Assembly (NCBI GenBank): GCA_937926355.1
Contig: CALAZP010000310.1
Location: forward strand, 1-17,780
DNA: 17,780 nucleotides
Source: an uncultured Saprospirales bacterium
GTDB taxonomy: Bacteria; Bacteroidota; Bacteroidia; Chitinophagales; Saprospiraceae
Direction of reading: 5' to 3'
The position numbers and the translations under genes are program-made. Below, one piece after another: positions 7,121 to 14,791 of the stretch. The notes below the pieces were generated by a model. It did not search any database and was not told the origin of the DNA. It saw only the letters and a program-made list of their open reading frames with translations. The number at the start of each line of letters is the position of its first letter. Position 1 is the first letter of the stretch.

Positions 7121-10100
7121 TCACAATTTCAAAAACCTTTTTCTTGTCCATTCCCCATTTTGTTGCACAGCAAGTATATAAGTTCCCGTTGGAAGGCGGG
7201 ATATGTCCATATCTAAAGTATTTTGACCTCTTGTAGCTTGTAGATTGTTCTTCAATTGCCTGTTCCCTAGTAGGTCGAATATGGTGATATCAGCCAAACC
7301 AGATTCAAAAGTTTCATATTCCACGCGTATAGATTCAGATGCAGGATTGGGATATAGGTCTACTTTTTTTTCGGCTTTTTGCCGAAAATCTTGGAATTCA
7401 TCAGCATTATTATCTGCTAATGATGGATTTCCAGGTATATTTAATTTAGCATCTAAATTGGCTGAATCTAAAATGAAAATACCATCAATTGCAATATCAC
7501 TTTGCCAAGAATTTTTGGTAGTTGCGACAAATCGTAATTTGGTTTGTTCGTAAGACTGAAGGGAGCTAAGTGATTGATTGACTACTTGCCACTGATTTCC
7601 CCTATTGATAGAATCTGACCAGATGGTGGACCATTCTTCTGAGGGCGACTTAGCTTGTAGTTCTAATTTACCCATATCAACTGTGGATCCGTACATGTGG
7701 TAAGAAAATCTTACATAAGGAATACTCAATAAAGATAAATCAGTGCAAGGACCTTCCAAGATGGCTGATTTGTTGGGATAATTGGGACTTGAGGCCTCTA
7801 TGAATGCATAGTATGTTCCTTCAAATGCAGCACTTGGACCTGTTCCAGACGAATTGGTTAGTCCTGAATTTATTTCCCAGTCAAAATCGTCTTCAGCATC
7901 CTGAATCCAGTCTCCAACCCCATTTTCAAATCCTTGGGAGTAGGTTAAGGTGCTCGAGGCATCACCGCAAACAGTTCCTTTAGAGGCTACAACTATAAAG
8001 TTGTTTTTAACCGCCACATCTGATCCATAATTATTGCCTACCTCTAAGGTGACTTTATAAACTCCTGGAGTATCATATTTAATAAGAGGATTTTGAGATA
8101 TACTGGTCTGTGGAGTACCGCCCTCAAAAGTCCAATTGATAATTCTAGTAGCACCCTGAGAAAGATTGTAAAACTGAACACTTTCCCCTGCTATAATATC
8201 TGTATCAGTAGCTTCAAAATCTGCTACAGGCAACGTTTGGTTGGAGTTTCCAGTAATAGCAATTTGGTCTATCGCAATATCTCCTTGCCAGCTACCTCCA
8301 GTCTGACCCACTATTCGAAGATAAACTACATTTTTGCCTGCATAGGCGCTTAGATTTAATGTAGTCTCAAGCCATTGATTGCCTTGATTACCTTTTGCTT
8401 CCCAGAAAGTGAACCACTGTTCGTTGGGGTCGGTTCTTAATTGGACGGAAAGGGAATTTATATCTCTACCGTAAAGGTGATAGGCAAATGACATTTCTAT
8501 TTGTTGATAGGCCTGCCAATTCAAACAATTGCTCTCGAGAATCGCAGTTTTATTAGGACTGTTTGGAGGAGAGGCTTCTAAATAAGCATAAAAATTGCCC
8601 TCTTTAGCCTTAATTGGGCCGGTGTTAAGCGAAGGGGTAGCGCCAGATTTTACGAGCCAGTCAAAATCATCTGTTTGACTTTGGTTCCAAAAGACTGGAT
8701 TAATATTCCCTCCTTCAAAATTAAATACATAGGGCAAGGAATCTATTGGATTATCACAAATGGGAGCATAAATCGAATCCACAATAATAAGTTTGGGTTT
8801 CATTACAGTGTCGCTTCCGATTTCATTAGCTGCTATAAGTTGAACATCAAGGGTGTCATTGGCTTTACTAAAGGTAAAACTAAAAATACTATCTGTAGAT
8901 TTGGTCAGTGTATCATTTTCTTGATTGATGATGGCCCATTCCCATTGGTTGGGGTTGTTGGTGGAGGCATCAGTAAAGGTCACACTTTGCCCTACTTGAA
9001 TAACGGTATCACTAACTACAAAGTCTGGAATGGGGTCTTGAATAGTTGGGGTGGCAGATAGTTTTATATAATCTAATCCAATATCTCCATCCCAGTTGGT
9101 CCCTGTGGTAGCTACAAATTTGAACCATACCAGCGGTTTTTCTAGAATAAAAGATGCTGTTGTACTCAAATTAATGGTTTCTAAGGCCCAATCGGACCCA
9201 ACAATTTCACCTTCTAGTTTAGAGATCAATTGCCAATTCACCTTGTCGATGGAGGTAAATACCTCCAAACTGCCAACGGAACCGCCAAATCTATGATTGG
9301 CAAATGAAAGTTGAGGAGATCCTCCAGCTTTTACATTAGAAAAGTCATAAGCGGGAGAAAGTAAAGTGGCGGTTTTGTTGGGGTAATTTGGATCCGAAGA
9401 CTCTGCATAAATAAAATGAGAGCCGTAAAAGGCTGAATCGGGACCCGTATTGGATGATGGGGTCGCTTCATTGGTCCAAGTCCAATCAAAATCGTCATCA
9501 GTGGCTTGTTGCCAGGGATCAATGCCAAAGGTGAAAAAGATAGAATCGGGAAATGATGCAATTACAGGTGGAACCACCAAGTCATATATCCTAATATCAT
9601 CAATGGCGATATCACCCAGATCTCCTGATCCCGGTTTTGTATTGGCTGTGAATCGAAGTTTGGTACCCCCACTTGCAGCAAAAGTTTTCAAATCCACCAC
9701 GGCAGTATCCCAATTGTTGGTTTGATTACCGGTAATGGTCCATAAGGTATCCCAAGAAATGCCGTTATTAGAACCTTCCAAACGAAGGCTATCCAAATCA
9801 TTGGAGTCTCCAAAAAAATGGTAACCAAATTGAATAGCAGGGGCATCTGCATTTCCAAAATCAATACAATTGCTACTTAGACTAGCTAATTCGCCTAGAT
9901 TGTTATCAATAGAGTCGGTAGATTCCAGGTATATGTAGAATTGACCATGTAGAGCTGAATCGGGACCTGTATTAGGGGTTAGTGAAGCGGTATCTATTAG
10001 TTGCCAATCTACCAAAGTATCGACTATTCCATTGGTGATATAAGTGCTGTCTTCGGCAATATTTTGCCAGGCACCCCAGCCAGTTTCAAAACTCTCACTA

Positions 10101-13100
10101 TAAGGAAGTGTAATTAGTTCAGCACCACAATCTTCATTCACAAGAATATATCCAGCCTTGACTAAGGAATCATCTCCAATAGTATTGCTAACTTTTAAAA
10201 ATACATCCCAAGTCCCTGCAGAATCGTAAGTGATTTCGGGATTTTGTTCTGAAGAAGAAGAAGGGTTACCTTCTTCGAAAGTCCACAACCAACTGGTAGG
10301 TTGGTGTAGTGATTGGTCGAAAAATTTAACGGTAGATCCTTTACTAACCACTAGACTATCAGCCTCAAATGCAGCTATGGGGGATTGCCCTTGTGCATCC
10401 ACTGTGTATATACGAATATCATCTATGGCAATATCACCTTGCCAACCATCCGTTGTGCTGGCTTTCAATCTAAACTTCACAGCTGGGTTAGCTCCAAAAA
10501 AATTACTTAAATCCACTACTGTTTTATTCCATTGATTGCCTTGTGGCCCTGTTTTGGTCCAAAGGGTTTGCCAATTCCCTGAACCAGCTTTACCTTCTAG
10601 GGAAAGGGTACCCGTATGGATGCCATTCATGTGGTATTGAAAGGTAAATTGTATATCGCTGTACGGAGAAAAATCAAAACAGGTGGATTCCAGAATAGCT
10701 TCTTTAAAAGGATAATTGGGATTGGAAGCCTCAATAAAATAGTAATGAGTTCCATTTGCTGCTGAAGGAGGCCCAGTTCCAGAAGAGGGTGTATTTCCTG
10801 AATTATAAGTCCAATCGAAATCATCATCAGACATATTATTTTCCCAGGTAATTTTATTGGTGATATCAAACCCTTCGAAATATGGAAAGGTATGAATGCC
10901 ATTTTCACAATTTAAATCTGGATAAAGGGGGTTTTCTTGGACTTCTATAAAGTCTATTTTAGTGATGGAATCACTCTCGCCCCCATTCGATACTTTTAAT
11001 TTTACATTGTAAAAACCTGGAGTATTATAGACCACTACTGGTTCTACTTTATCGGAATTTTCAGGAGTACCTCCGGTAAAAGTCCAAGCCCTAGAAGTGA
11101 CCGCTCCTGATGAAATATCATCAAAAACTACGCTATCTCCAGCGGCAAGCACCCGTTTATTGGCTACAAAATCGGGAATCGGAGCTCCTTGAACATCGGT
11201 TACCGTGATATAACCGTATTTTATTTCCGTATCACTTCCATTGTCATTAGTAACCTCTAGGCTAACATCAAAGACTCCGGTTGAATTATAGGTTATAATG
11301 GGATTTTGATCCTCACTTGTTTGAGGAGTCCCTCCTTCAAAAAACCACGACCAGCTATTAGGTGTTCCAATACTTCGGTCCTCAAAAGTTATTTGGCTAG
11401 CCACTTCAATGGTGCTTGTAGCCACGGTAAATTGAGCAATAGGATTAATCGCTGGGGCACTTACTGTTACATAATTAGCCATCAATAGGGTGTCAAAACC
11501 CGCCTCATTTCCTGCTATCAACTGTACATCAAAAGTGCCAGGGTTATTGTAAATTATAACTGGGTTGGGGTTAGCACTATAAGCTGGGGAGCCCCCTTCA
11601 AAAGTCCATTCCCAGTAAGTTGGATTATTTTTGGATTCATCTGTAAAAGCAACAGTCTCTCCGGTTGATATAGAAACGGTAGTGGATGAAAAATCGGCTT
11701 TTGGGGTTTTTATATCTGACTTGGCTACCTGAGAAAAATTAATATGATCAATTCCTATATCATTTCTCCAAGTAGTACCAGTTTTTCCAAGGATCCTAAG
11801 GTAAAGTTGTTCTTGTCCAACTATGGACTCTAAATTAATGGAAGCCGTTAACCACCTGTCTTCTCCAGTAGAACCATTTTGTTCCCATAAAGTAGACCAT
11901 GTATTTTGATCGGTACTGTACTCTAGTCGAAGGGAACCAATCGTATTGGAGACGTCGGTAGAGAAGAGGTGATAATCAAAAGATAAATAACCTTCTGTGA
12001 TGGACAGGCTATGCAGACAAGGAGAGTTTAATATGGCTGTTTTATTAGGATAATTAGGGCTAGAAGCTTCCATGAAAAGGTAATGACTTCCCTCACTAGC
12101 GCCTTGTGGGCCGGTACCTGAGGAGGGAGTAGCTTTTGTCGTTCTGGTCCAGTTCATATCATCCTGAGTACTCTGTTCCCAAGCATATGTTGTGTTTTCG
12201 AAACTCTCCATTAGATTTTGAATAGGCGTAGCATTGGGGCAACTACCTACCGCTTTATCTCGCACAGTAATAAAATTATTTTTAGTTACAGAGTGAATTT
12301 CTCCAGTTGCATTGGTAATACTGAGAGTAACTTGAAAGGAACCACTATTTGAATAAGTTACAACTGGATTAGCAAGGTTGCTAGTAGCCGGGGTTCCACC
12401 AGAAAAAGTCCATTGGTAAGAAATGGGATTGCCAGAAGATAAATTGGTAAATTGTACAGATTGTCCTGGATCTATTTGAGTAATTGAAGCATAAAAATTG
12501 GAGGTTAAGGGAGCGTTATTGGCTCCACAACTAGTCGAAGAGGTAAGGGTGCCTCTCCTTGGACTATTTGCCAATACGGTCAACATTCTGGATTTTTGAT
12601 CTTGAGTAAAAATATTAACACAAGCATCATTGGTATAATCCATATAGTTTTCAACCATATCTTTTAGGCCATCGCAAGTCGTTATATCAGGGCAACCTCG
12701 ATTAGAGGAAAAGGATTGAGGAGTGTCGTCACAAAAATCATTGCCACAATTGGAATCTCCCCAAATATGCCTAAGGCCAAAGAAATGGCCTAATTCATGG
12801 GTTAAGGTTCTTCCCATTCCAAAATTTTGACTGTAAGGGTTGTTTTGATCGGTGCTCCCAAGAGTTTCCGGCCGGATAACAACTCCATCTGTAGCGGCAA
12901 TTCCATTACTACTTCCTATTCCATTAAGTCCTGATGTACTAGGAAATTGGGCATATCCAAGGACATTACAACTCGTTTGCAACACCCAAACATTCAAATA
13001 TTGATTCGGATCCCATTGGGTAGCTGGTTTTATAATATTTTGAATATAAGAGGAACCAAAATTATCCCCTTCGCAAGTACCATAAGGTGGAGCAGACCAA

Positions 13101-13570
13101 CCTAATTCATTTCTGTTAATTCTATTGATGCCAGGATTAGAAAGAATAGTACCATTGGGAGATTGGGTAGCCGGACAAAATTCAAGTTCTATATCTGCGC
13201 CATCTGGGTGGTTATTGTAGCCACTAGTTCCTACCTTTTTCCGGAAATCATTATTGATTTGTTCTATTTGAGCGTAAATATACCCTTCAGCTGGATTATC
13301 TGCAGAACCGATGGATGTGCCATCGTGAATGATATGGAAAACTATGGGTATGGTTAAAGAGGACCTCATTCTAGGATCCATACTAAGAGCAGTTACCTTA
13401 GGGGCTATCCATTGTTCGAAGGCATCGTCACTTTCCATATTTGGATGCTGTAAACGCATCCATTGCATTACCTCTACAGTATTGCATTTATTCCATTGGA
13501 TATCCTGTGCAGCTAAGCCTAGTCCTATAAAAAGGAATAGAACGGCTAAGAAGGGGGAGCCTTTAGACAT
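7121..13570 (-). CDS. Giant secreted M43 metalloprotease with PKD and MAM repeats and T9SS sorting domain
   Basis: The 2149-residue protein has a signal peptide (residues 1 to ~21, ending GLGLAAQ). The pro-region and M43 (pappalysin/cytophagalysin) catalytic domain span about 25-340. The zinc motif HELGHFFGLRH has His258, Glu259, His262 and His268, followed by the Met-turn ENYMDYTND (Met310). Cys29 in the pro-region could act as a cysteine switch (inference). After the protease come PKD-like and MAM-like modules in the order P-M-P-P-P-M-P-M-M-P-M-P-M, then a T9SS type A domain (about 2069-2149) starting VDLYPNPASESI and ending RKRFLKL. Known biology: T9SS cargo is exported across the outer membrane and released or anchored at the surface. 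The modules probably mediate adhesion or substrate binding (inference). M43 relatives of a few hundred residues are common, so this is an unusually long one. It is convergent with the Kazal gene and divergent from moaA. Confidence 0.95.
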   Translation of the reverse strand: MSKGSPFLAVLFLFIGLGLAAQDIQWNKCNTVEVMQWMRLQHPNMESDDAFEQWIAPKVTALSMDPRMRSSLTIPIVFHIIHDGTSIGSADNPAEGYIYAQIEQINNDFRKKVGTSGYNNHPDGADIELEFCPATQSPNGTILSNPGINRINRNELGWSAPPYGTCEGDNFGSSYIQNIIKPATQWDPNQYLNVWVLQTSCNVLGYAQFPSTSGLNGIGSSNGIAATDGVVIRPETLGSTDQNNPYSQNFGMGRTLTHELGHFFGLRHIWGDSNCGNDFCDDTPQSFSSNRGCPDITTCDGLKDMVENYMDYTNDACVNIFTQDQKSRMLTVLANSPRRGTLTSSTSCGANNAPLTSNFYASITQIDPGQSVQFTNLSSGNPISYQWTFSGGTPATSNLANPVVTYSNSGSFQVTLSITNATGEIHSVTKNNFITVRDKAVGSCPNATPIQNLMESFENTTYAWEQSTQDDMNWTRTTKATPSSGTGPQGASEGSHYLFMEASSPNYPNKTAILNSPCLHSLSITEGYLSFDYHLFSTDVSNTIGSLRLEYSTDQNTWSTLWEQNGSTGEDRWLTASINLESIVGQEQLYLRILGKTGTTWRNDIGIDHINFSQVAKSDIKTPKADFSSTTVSISTGETVAFTDESKNNPTYWEWTFEGGSPAYSANPNPVIIYNNPGTFDVQLIAGNEAGFDTLLMANYVTVSAPAINPIAQFTVATSTIEVASQITFEDRSIGTPNSWSWFFEGGTPQTSEDQNPIITYNSTGVFDVSLEVTNDNGSDTEIKYGYITVTDVQGAPIPDFVANKRVLAAGDSVVFDDISSGAVTSRAWTFTGGTPENSDKVEPVVVYNTPGFYNVKLKVSNGGESDSITKIDFIEVQENPLYPDLNCENGIHTFPYFEGFDITNKITWENNMSDDDFDWTYNSGNTPSSGTGPPSAANGTHYYFIEASNPNYPFKEAILESTCFDFSPYSDIQFTFQYHMNGIHTGTLSLEGKAGSGNWQTLWTKTGPQGNQWNKTVVDLSNFFGANPAVKFRLKASTTDGWQGDIAIDDIRIYTVDAQGQSPIAAFEADSLVVSKGSTVKFFDQSLHQPTSWLWTFEEGNPSSSSEQNPEITYDSAGTWDVFLKVSNTIGDDSLVKAGYILVNEDCGAELITLPYSESFETGWGAWQNIAEDSTYITNGIVDTLVDWQLIDTASLTPNTGPDSALHGQFYIYLESTDSIDNNLGELASLSSNCIDFGNADAPAIQFGYHFFGDSNDLDSLRLEGSNNGISWDTLWTITGNQTNNWDTAVVDLKTFAASGGTKLRFTANTKPGSGDLGDIAIDDIRIYDLVVPPVIASFPDSIFFTFGIDPWQQATDDDFDWTWTNEATPSSNTGPDSAFYGSHFIYAESSDPNYPNKTATLLSPAYDFSNVKAGGSPQLSFANHRFGGSVGSLEVFTSIDKVNWQLISKLEGEIVGSDWALETINLSTTASFILEKPLVWFKFVATTGTNWDGDIGLDYIKLSATPTIQDPIPDFVVSDTVIQVGQSVTFTDASTNNPNQWEWAIINQENDTLTKSTDSIFSFTFSKANDTLDVQLIAANEIGSDTVMKPKLIIVDSIYAPICDNPIDSLPYVFNFEGGNINPVFWNQSQTDDFDWLVKSGATPSLNTGPIKAKEGNFYAYLEASPPNSPNKTAILESNCLNWQAYQQIEMSFAYHLYGRDINSLSVQLRTDPNEQWFTFWEAKGNQGNQWLETTLNLSAYAGKNVVYLRIVGQTGGSWQGDIAIDQIAITGNSNQTLPVADFEATDTDIIAGESVQFYNLSQGATRIINWTFEGGTPQTSISQNPLIKYDTPGVYKVTLEVGNNYGSDVAVKNNFIVVASKGTVCGDASSTLTYSQGFENGVGDWIQDAEDDFDWEINSGLTNSSGTGPSAAFEGTYYAFIEASSPNYPNKSAILEGPCTDLSLLSIPYVRFSYHMYGSTVDMGKLELQAKSPSEEWSTIWSDSINRGNQWQVVNQSLSSLQSYEQTKLRFVATTKNSWQSDIAIDGIFILDSANLDAKLNIPGNPSLADNNADEFQDFRQKAEKKVDLYPNPASESIRVEYETFESGLADITIFDLLGNRQLKNNLQATRGQNTLDMDISRLPTGTYILAVQQNGEWTRKRFLKL
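7124..7366 (-). other. T9SS type A C-terminal sorting domain of the giant metalloprotease
   Basis: Residues 2069-2149 carry the usual type A layout: a first strand with LYPNPASESIRVEY, a middle strand with ADITIFDLLGN, then MDISRLPTGTYILAVQQNG and a basic end KRFLKL. This signal directs proteins through the Bacteroidota type IX secretion system and is normally removed by the PorU sortase. The T9SS genes themselves are not in this window. Confidence 0.92.
7463..12508 (-). repeat. Array of seven PKD-like and six MAM-like protein modules
   Basis: Approximate residues are PKD1 355-437, MAM1 452-613, PKD2 621-704, PKD3 708-791, PKD4 797-878, MAM2 892-1056, PKD5 1064-1145, MAM3 1153-1330, MAM4 1338-1505, PKD6 1513-1598, MAM5 1612-1774, PKD7 1780-1862 and MAM6 1876-2036. 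Most PKD copies share a WxFxGGTP core, then NPxxxY and VxLxVxN; PKD6 has lost the WTFEGGTP part. MAM copies share DDFDW, then TPSSxTGP, EASxPNYPNKxAIL and a C-terminal WQGDIAIDxI. MAM3 has an altered DFDW region and MAM4 has no cysteines. PKD3 and PKD7 share FEGGTPQTS, suggesting internal duplication. Boundaries are read by eye. Confidence 0.85.
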
Positions 13571-13585
13571 TTTTAGGTCGTTTTA

Positions 13586-13724
13586 CACTTTCAAAAGAAA
13601 AAGTTGTCTATTGAACAGTAAAATTAAAAATATATTACATATATATTATTTTAAATTTAACAAAAATATTTATATGTAATCCATTTTTATTCAGAGTAGT
13701 TAAACATAGTATATTTTGAAAGTG
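13586..13724. repeat. 11-base inverted repeat (outer arms)
   Basis: CACTTTCAAAA at 13586-13596 is the exact reverse complement of TTTTGAAAGTG at 13714-13724. The left arm lies 16 bases before the protease start codon and the right arm 66 bases before the moaA start. It could be a pair of operator half-sites or chance in AT-rich DNA. Confidence 0.5.
13634..13680. repeat. 10-base inverted repeat (inner arms)
   Basis: ATTACATATA at 13634-13643 is the exact reverse complement of TATATGTAAT at 13671-13680, with a 27-base spacer. Its centre (13657) is within two bases of the centre of the outer repeat (13655). The possible - strand -7 element of the protease gene lies in the spacer. Confidence 0.5.
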
Positions 13725-13789
13725 AAATTTAAAAAGGGAATAATAGAAAAAAATAAAGGGTGAATTAAATATTTCATTATATTGGATAT

Positions 13790-14791
13790 ATGCAGCGGGA
13801 ACAGATATTTGATAATCACGGAAGAATAATAAATTACGTCAGGTTAGCAGTCACGGATAGATGTAATCTTAGGTGTTTTTACTGTATGCCAGAAGAGGGA
13901 ATCAAATATGTAGACAAGTCTGATTTGCTCACATTTGAGGAAATGGAGAGAATAATGAAAGTCTTGGTAAGCTTGGGAATTAATAAAGTGAGGATAACAG
14001 GAGGGGAGCCATTTGTAAGAAGGGATTTACCTGATTTCATCAAAGTTCTAAGTGCTATGAAGGGATTGGATCAGATTAATATTACCACTAATGGCACCAC
14101 AACAGCCCGTTTAGTTCCTAAATTAAAGGAGATGGGGGTCCACTCCGTTAACCTTAGTTTGGATACCCTGGATCGAAATAGATTTCACAAGATTACACGG
14201 CGGGATGTTTTCGACAAGGTTATGGAGACTTTTGATGCTTTGTTATACTATGGAATTAAGACTAAAATCAATGCTGTAGTTATGCATGATCAAAATATCG
14301 AAGATATCATTGCTATGGTAGCCCTTACTGAAAAACATCCAATTTCAGTCAGGTTTATCGAGGAGATGCCTTTCAATGGTGCTGGAGTCCACTATGAGCA
14401 ATGGCTTTGGAATCACGTTAAAATATTAGAACATATACAAAAAGAATTTCCTTCAATTGAAAAAATCCCAGATCCACCCAATGCCACAGCTGCTCATTAT
14501 CAAGTTCCAGGGTTTAAAGGAAGTATAGGAATCATTGCAGCTTATTCTAGGACATTTTGCGGGACTTGTAACCGCATTAGAATAACGCCTCAAGGTCTTT
14601 TAAAGACATGCTTATACGATGAAGGAATTTTTAATATTAGAAATATTATAAGATCTGGAGCAGACGAAGCTCAATTGAGGCTAATGTTTTTAGAGGCCCT
14701 CAAATATCGAGCTAAAGATGGATGGGAAGCAGAAAAGAAAAGATTAAATGGCCATCCAGTATCAGAATCAATGGCTACAATTGGTGGTTAA
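13790..14791 (+). CDS. moaA: GTP 3',8-cyclase MoaA (radical SAM)
   Basis: MoaA performs the first step of molybdenum cofactor synthesis: it rearranges GTP to 3',8-cyclo-GTP using S-adenosylmethionine and two 4Fe-4S clusters. The 333 residues show the radical SAM motif CNLRCFYC (Cys25, Cys29, Cys32), the SAM-contact ITGGEPFVRRDL (69-80) and the second-cluster CGTC-x13-C (Cys257, Cys260, Cys274). They also show the NRIRIT segment near the GTP site and the required C-terminal Gly-Gly (SMATIGG). Length matches the family (about 325-340). It is the first gene of the + strand moa run, and its stop codon TAA shares one base with the moeA ATG (TAATG). All diagnostic residues are present, so it should be active. 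Confidence 0.97.
   Translation: MQREQIFDNHGRIINYVRLAVTDRCNLRCFYCMPEEGIKYVDKSDLLTFEEMERIMKVLVSLGINKVRITGGEPFVRRDLPDFIKVLSAMKGLDQINITTNGTTTARLVPKLKEMGVHSVNLSLDTLDRNRFHKITRRDVFDKVMETFDALLYYGIKTKINAVVMHDQNIEDIIAMVALTEKHPISVRFIEEMPFNGAGVHYEQWLWNHVKILEHIQKEFPSIEKIPDPPNATAAHYQVPGFKGSIGIIAAYSRTFCGTCNRIRITPQGLLKTCLYDEGIFNIRNIIRSGADEAQLRLMFLEALKYRAKDGWEAEKKRLNGHPVSESMATIGG

Larger units (their letters stand above)
13571..13789. promoter_or_regulatory. Divergent intergenic region between the metalloprotease gene and moaA
   Basis: These 219 very AT-rich bases must hold the promoters of both divergent genes. On the - strand a TAnnTTTG-type -7 element, TATTTTTG, lies at 13661-13668, but I see no matching TTTG about 19 bases upstream of it. 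On the + strand TATATTTTG at 13710-13718 is one base off the -7 spacing consensus. Both assignments are weak. The region also contains two nested inverted repeats listed separately. No convincing Shine-Dalgarno precedes either start codon. Confidence 0.4.

Noticed and set aside
8675..9061. 128-codon + strand frame inside the giant protease gene
   Set aside because: It is opposite to continuous MAM/PKD coding sequence and shows no domain or start context.
7463..12508. CRISPR-like or mobile repeat array
   Set aside because: The repetition is of protein modules about 80 and 165 residues long with diverged DNA. There are no short identical repeats with spacers.
13701..13718. Standard -7 promoter element for moaA (TATATTTTG)
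   Set aside because: The spacing between TA and TTTG is off by one in either register, and no TTTG or TTG lies at the proper distance upstream. It is noted only in the intergenic entry.
14722..14790. Upstream start for moeA
   Set aside because: It would add 23 residues inside moaA. The TAATG overlap at 14791 and the family N-terminus support the shorter form.
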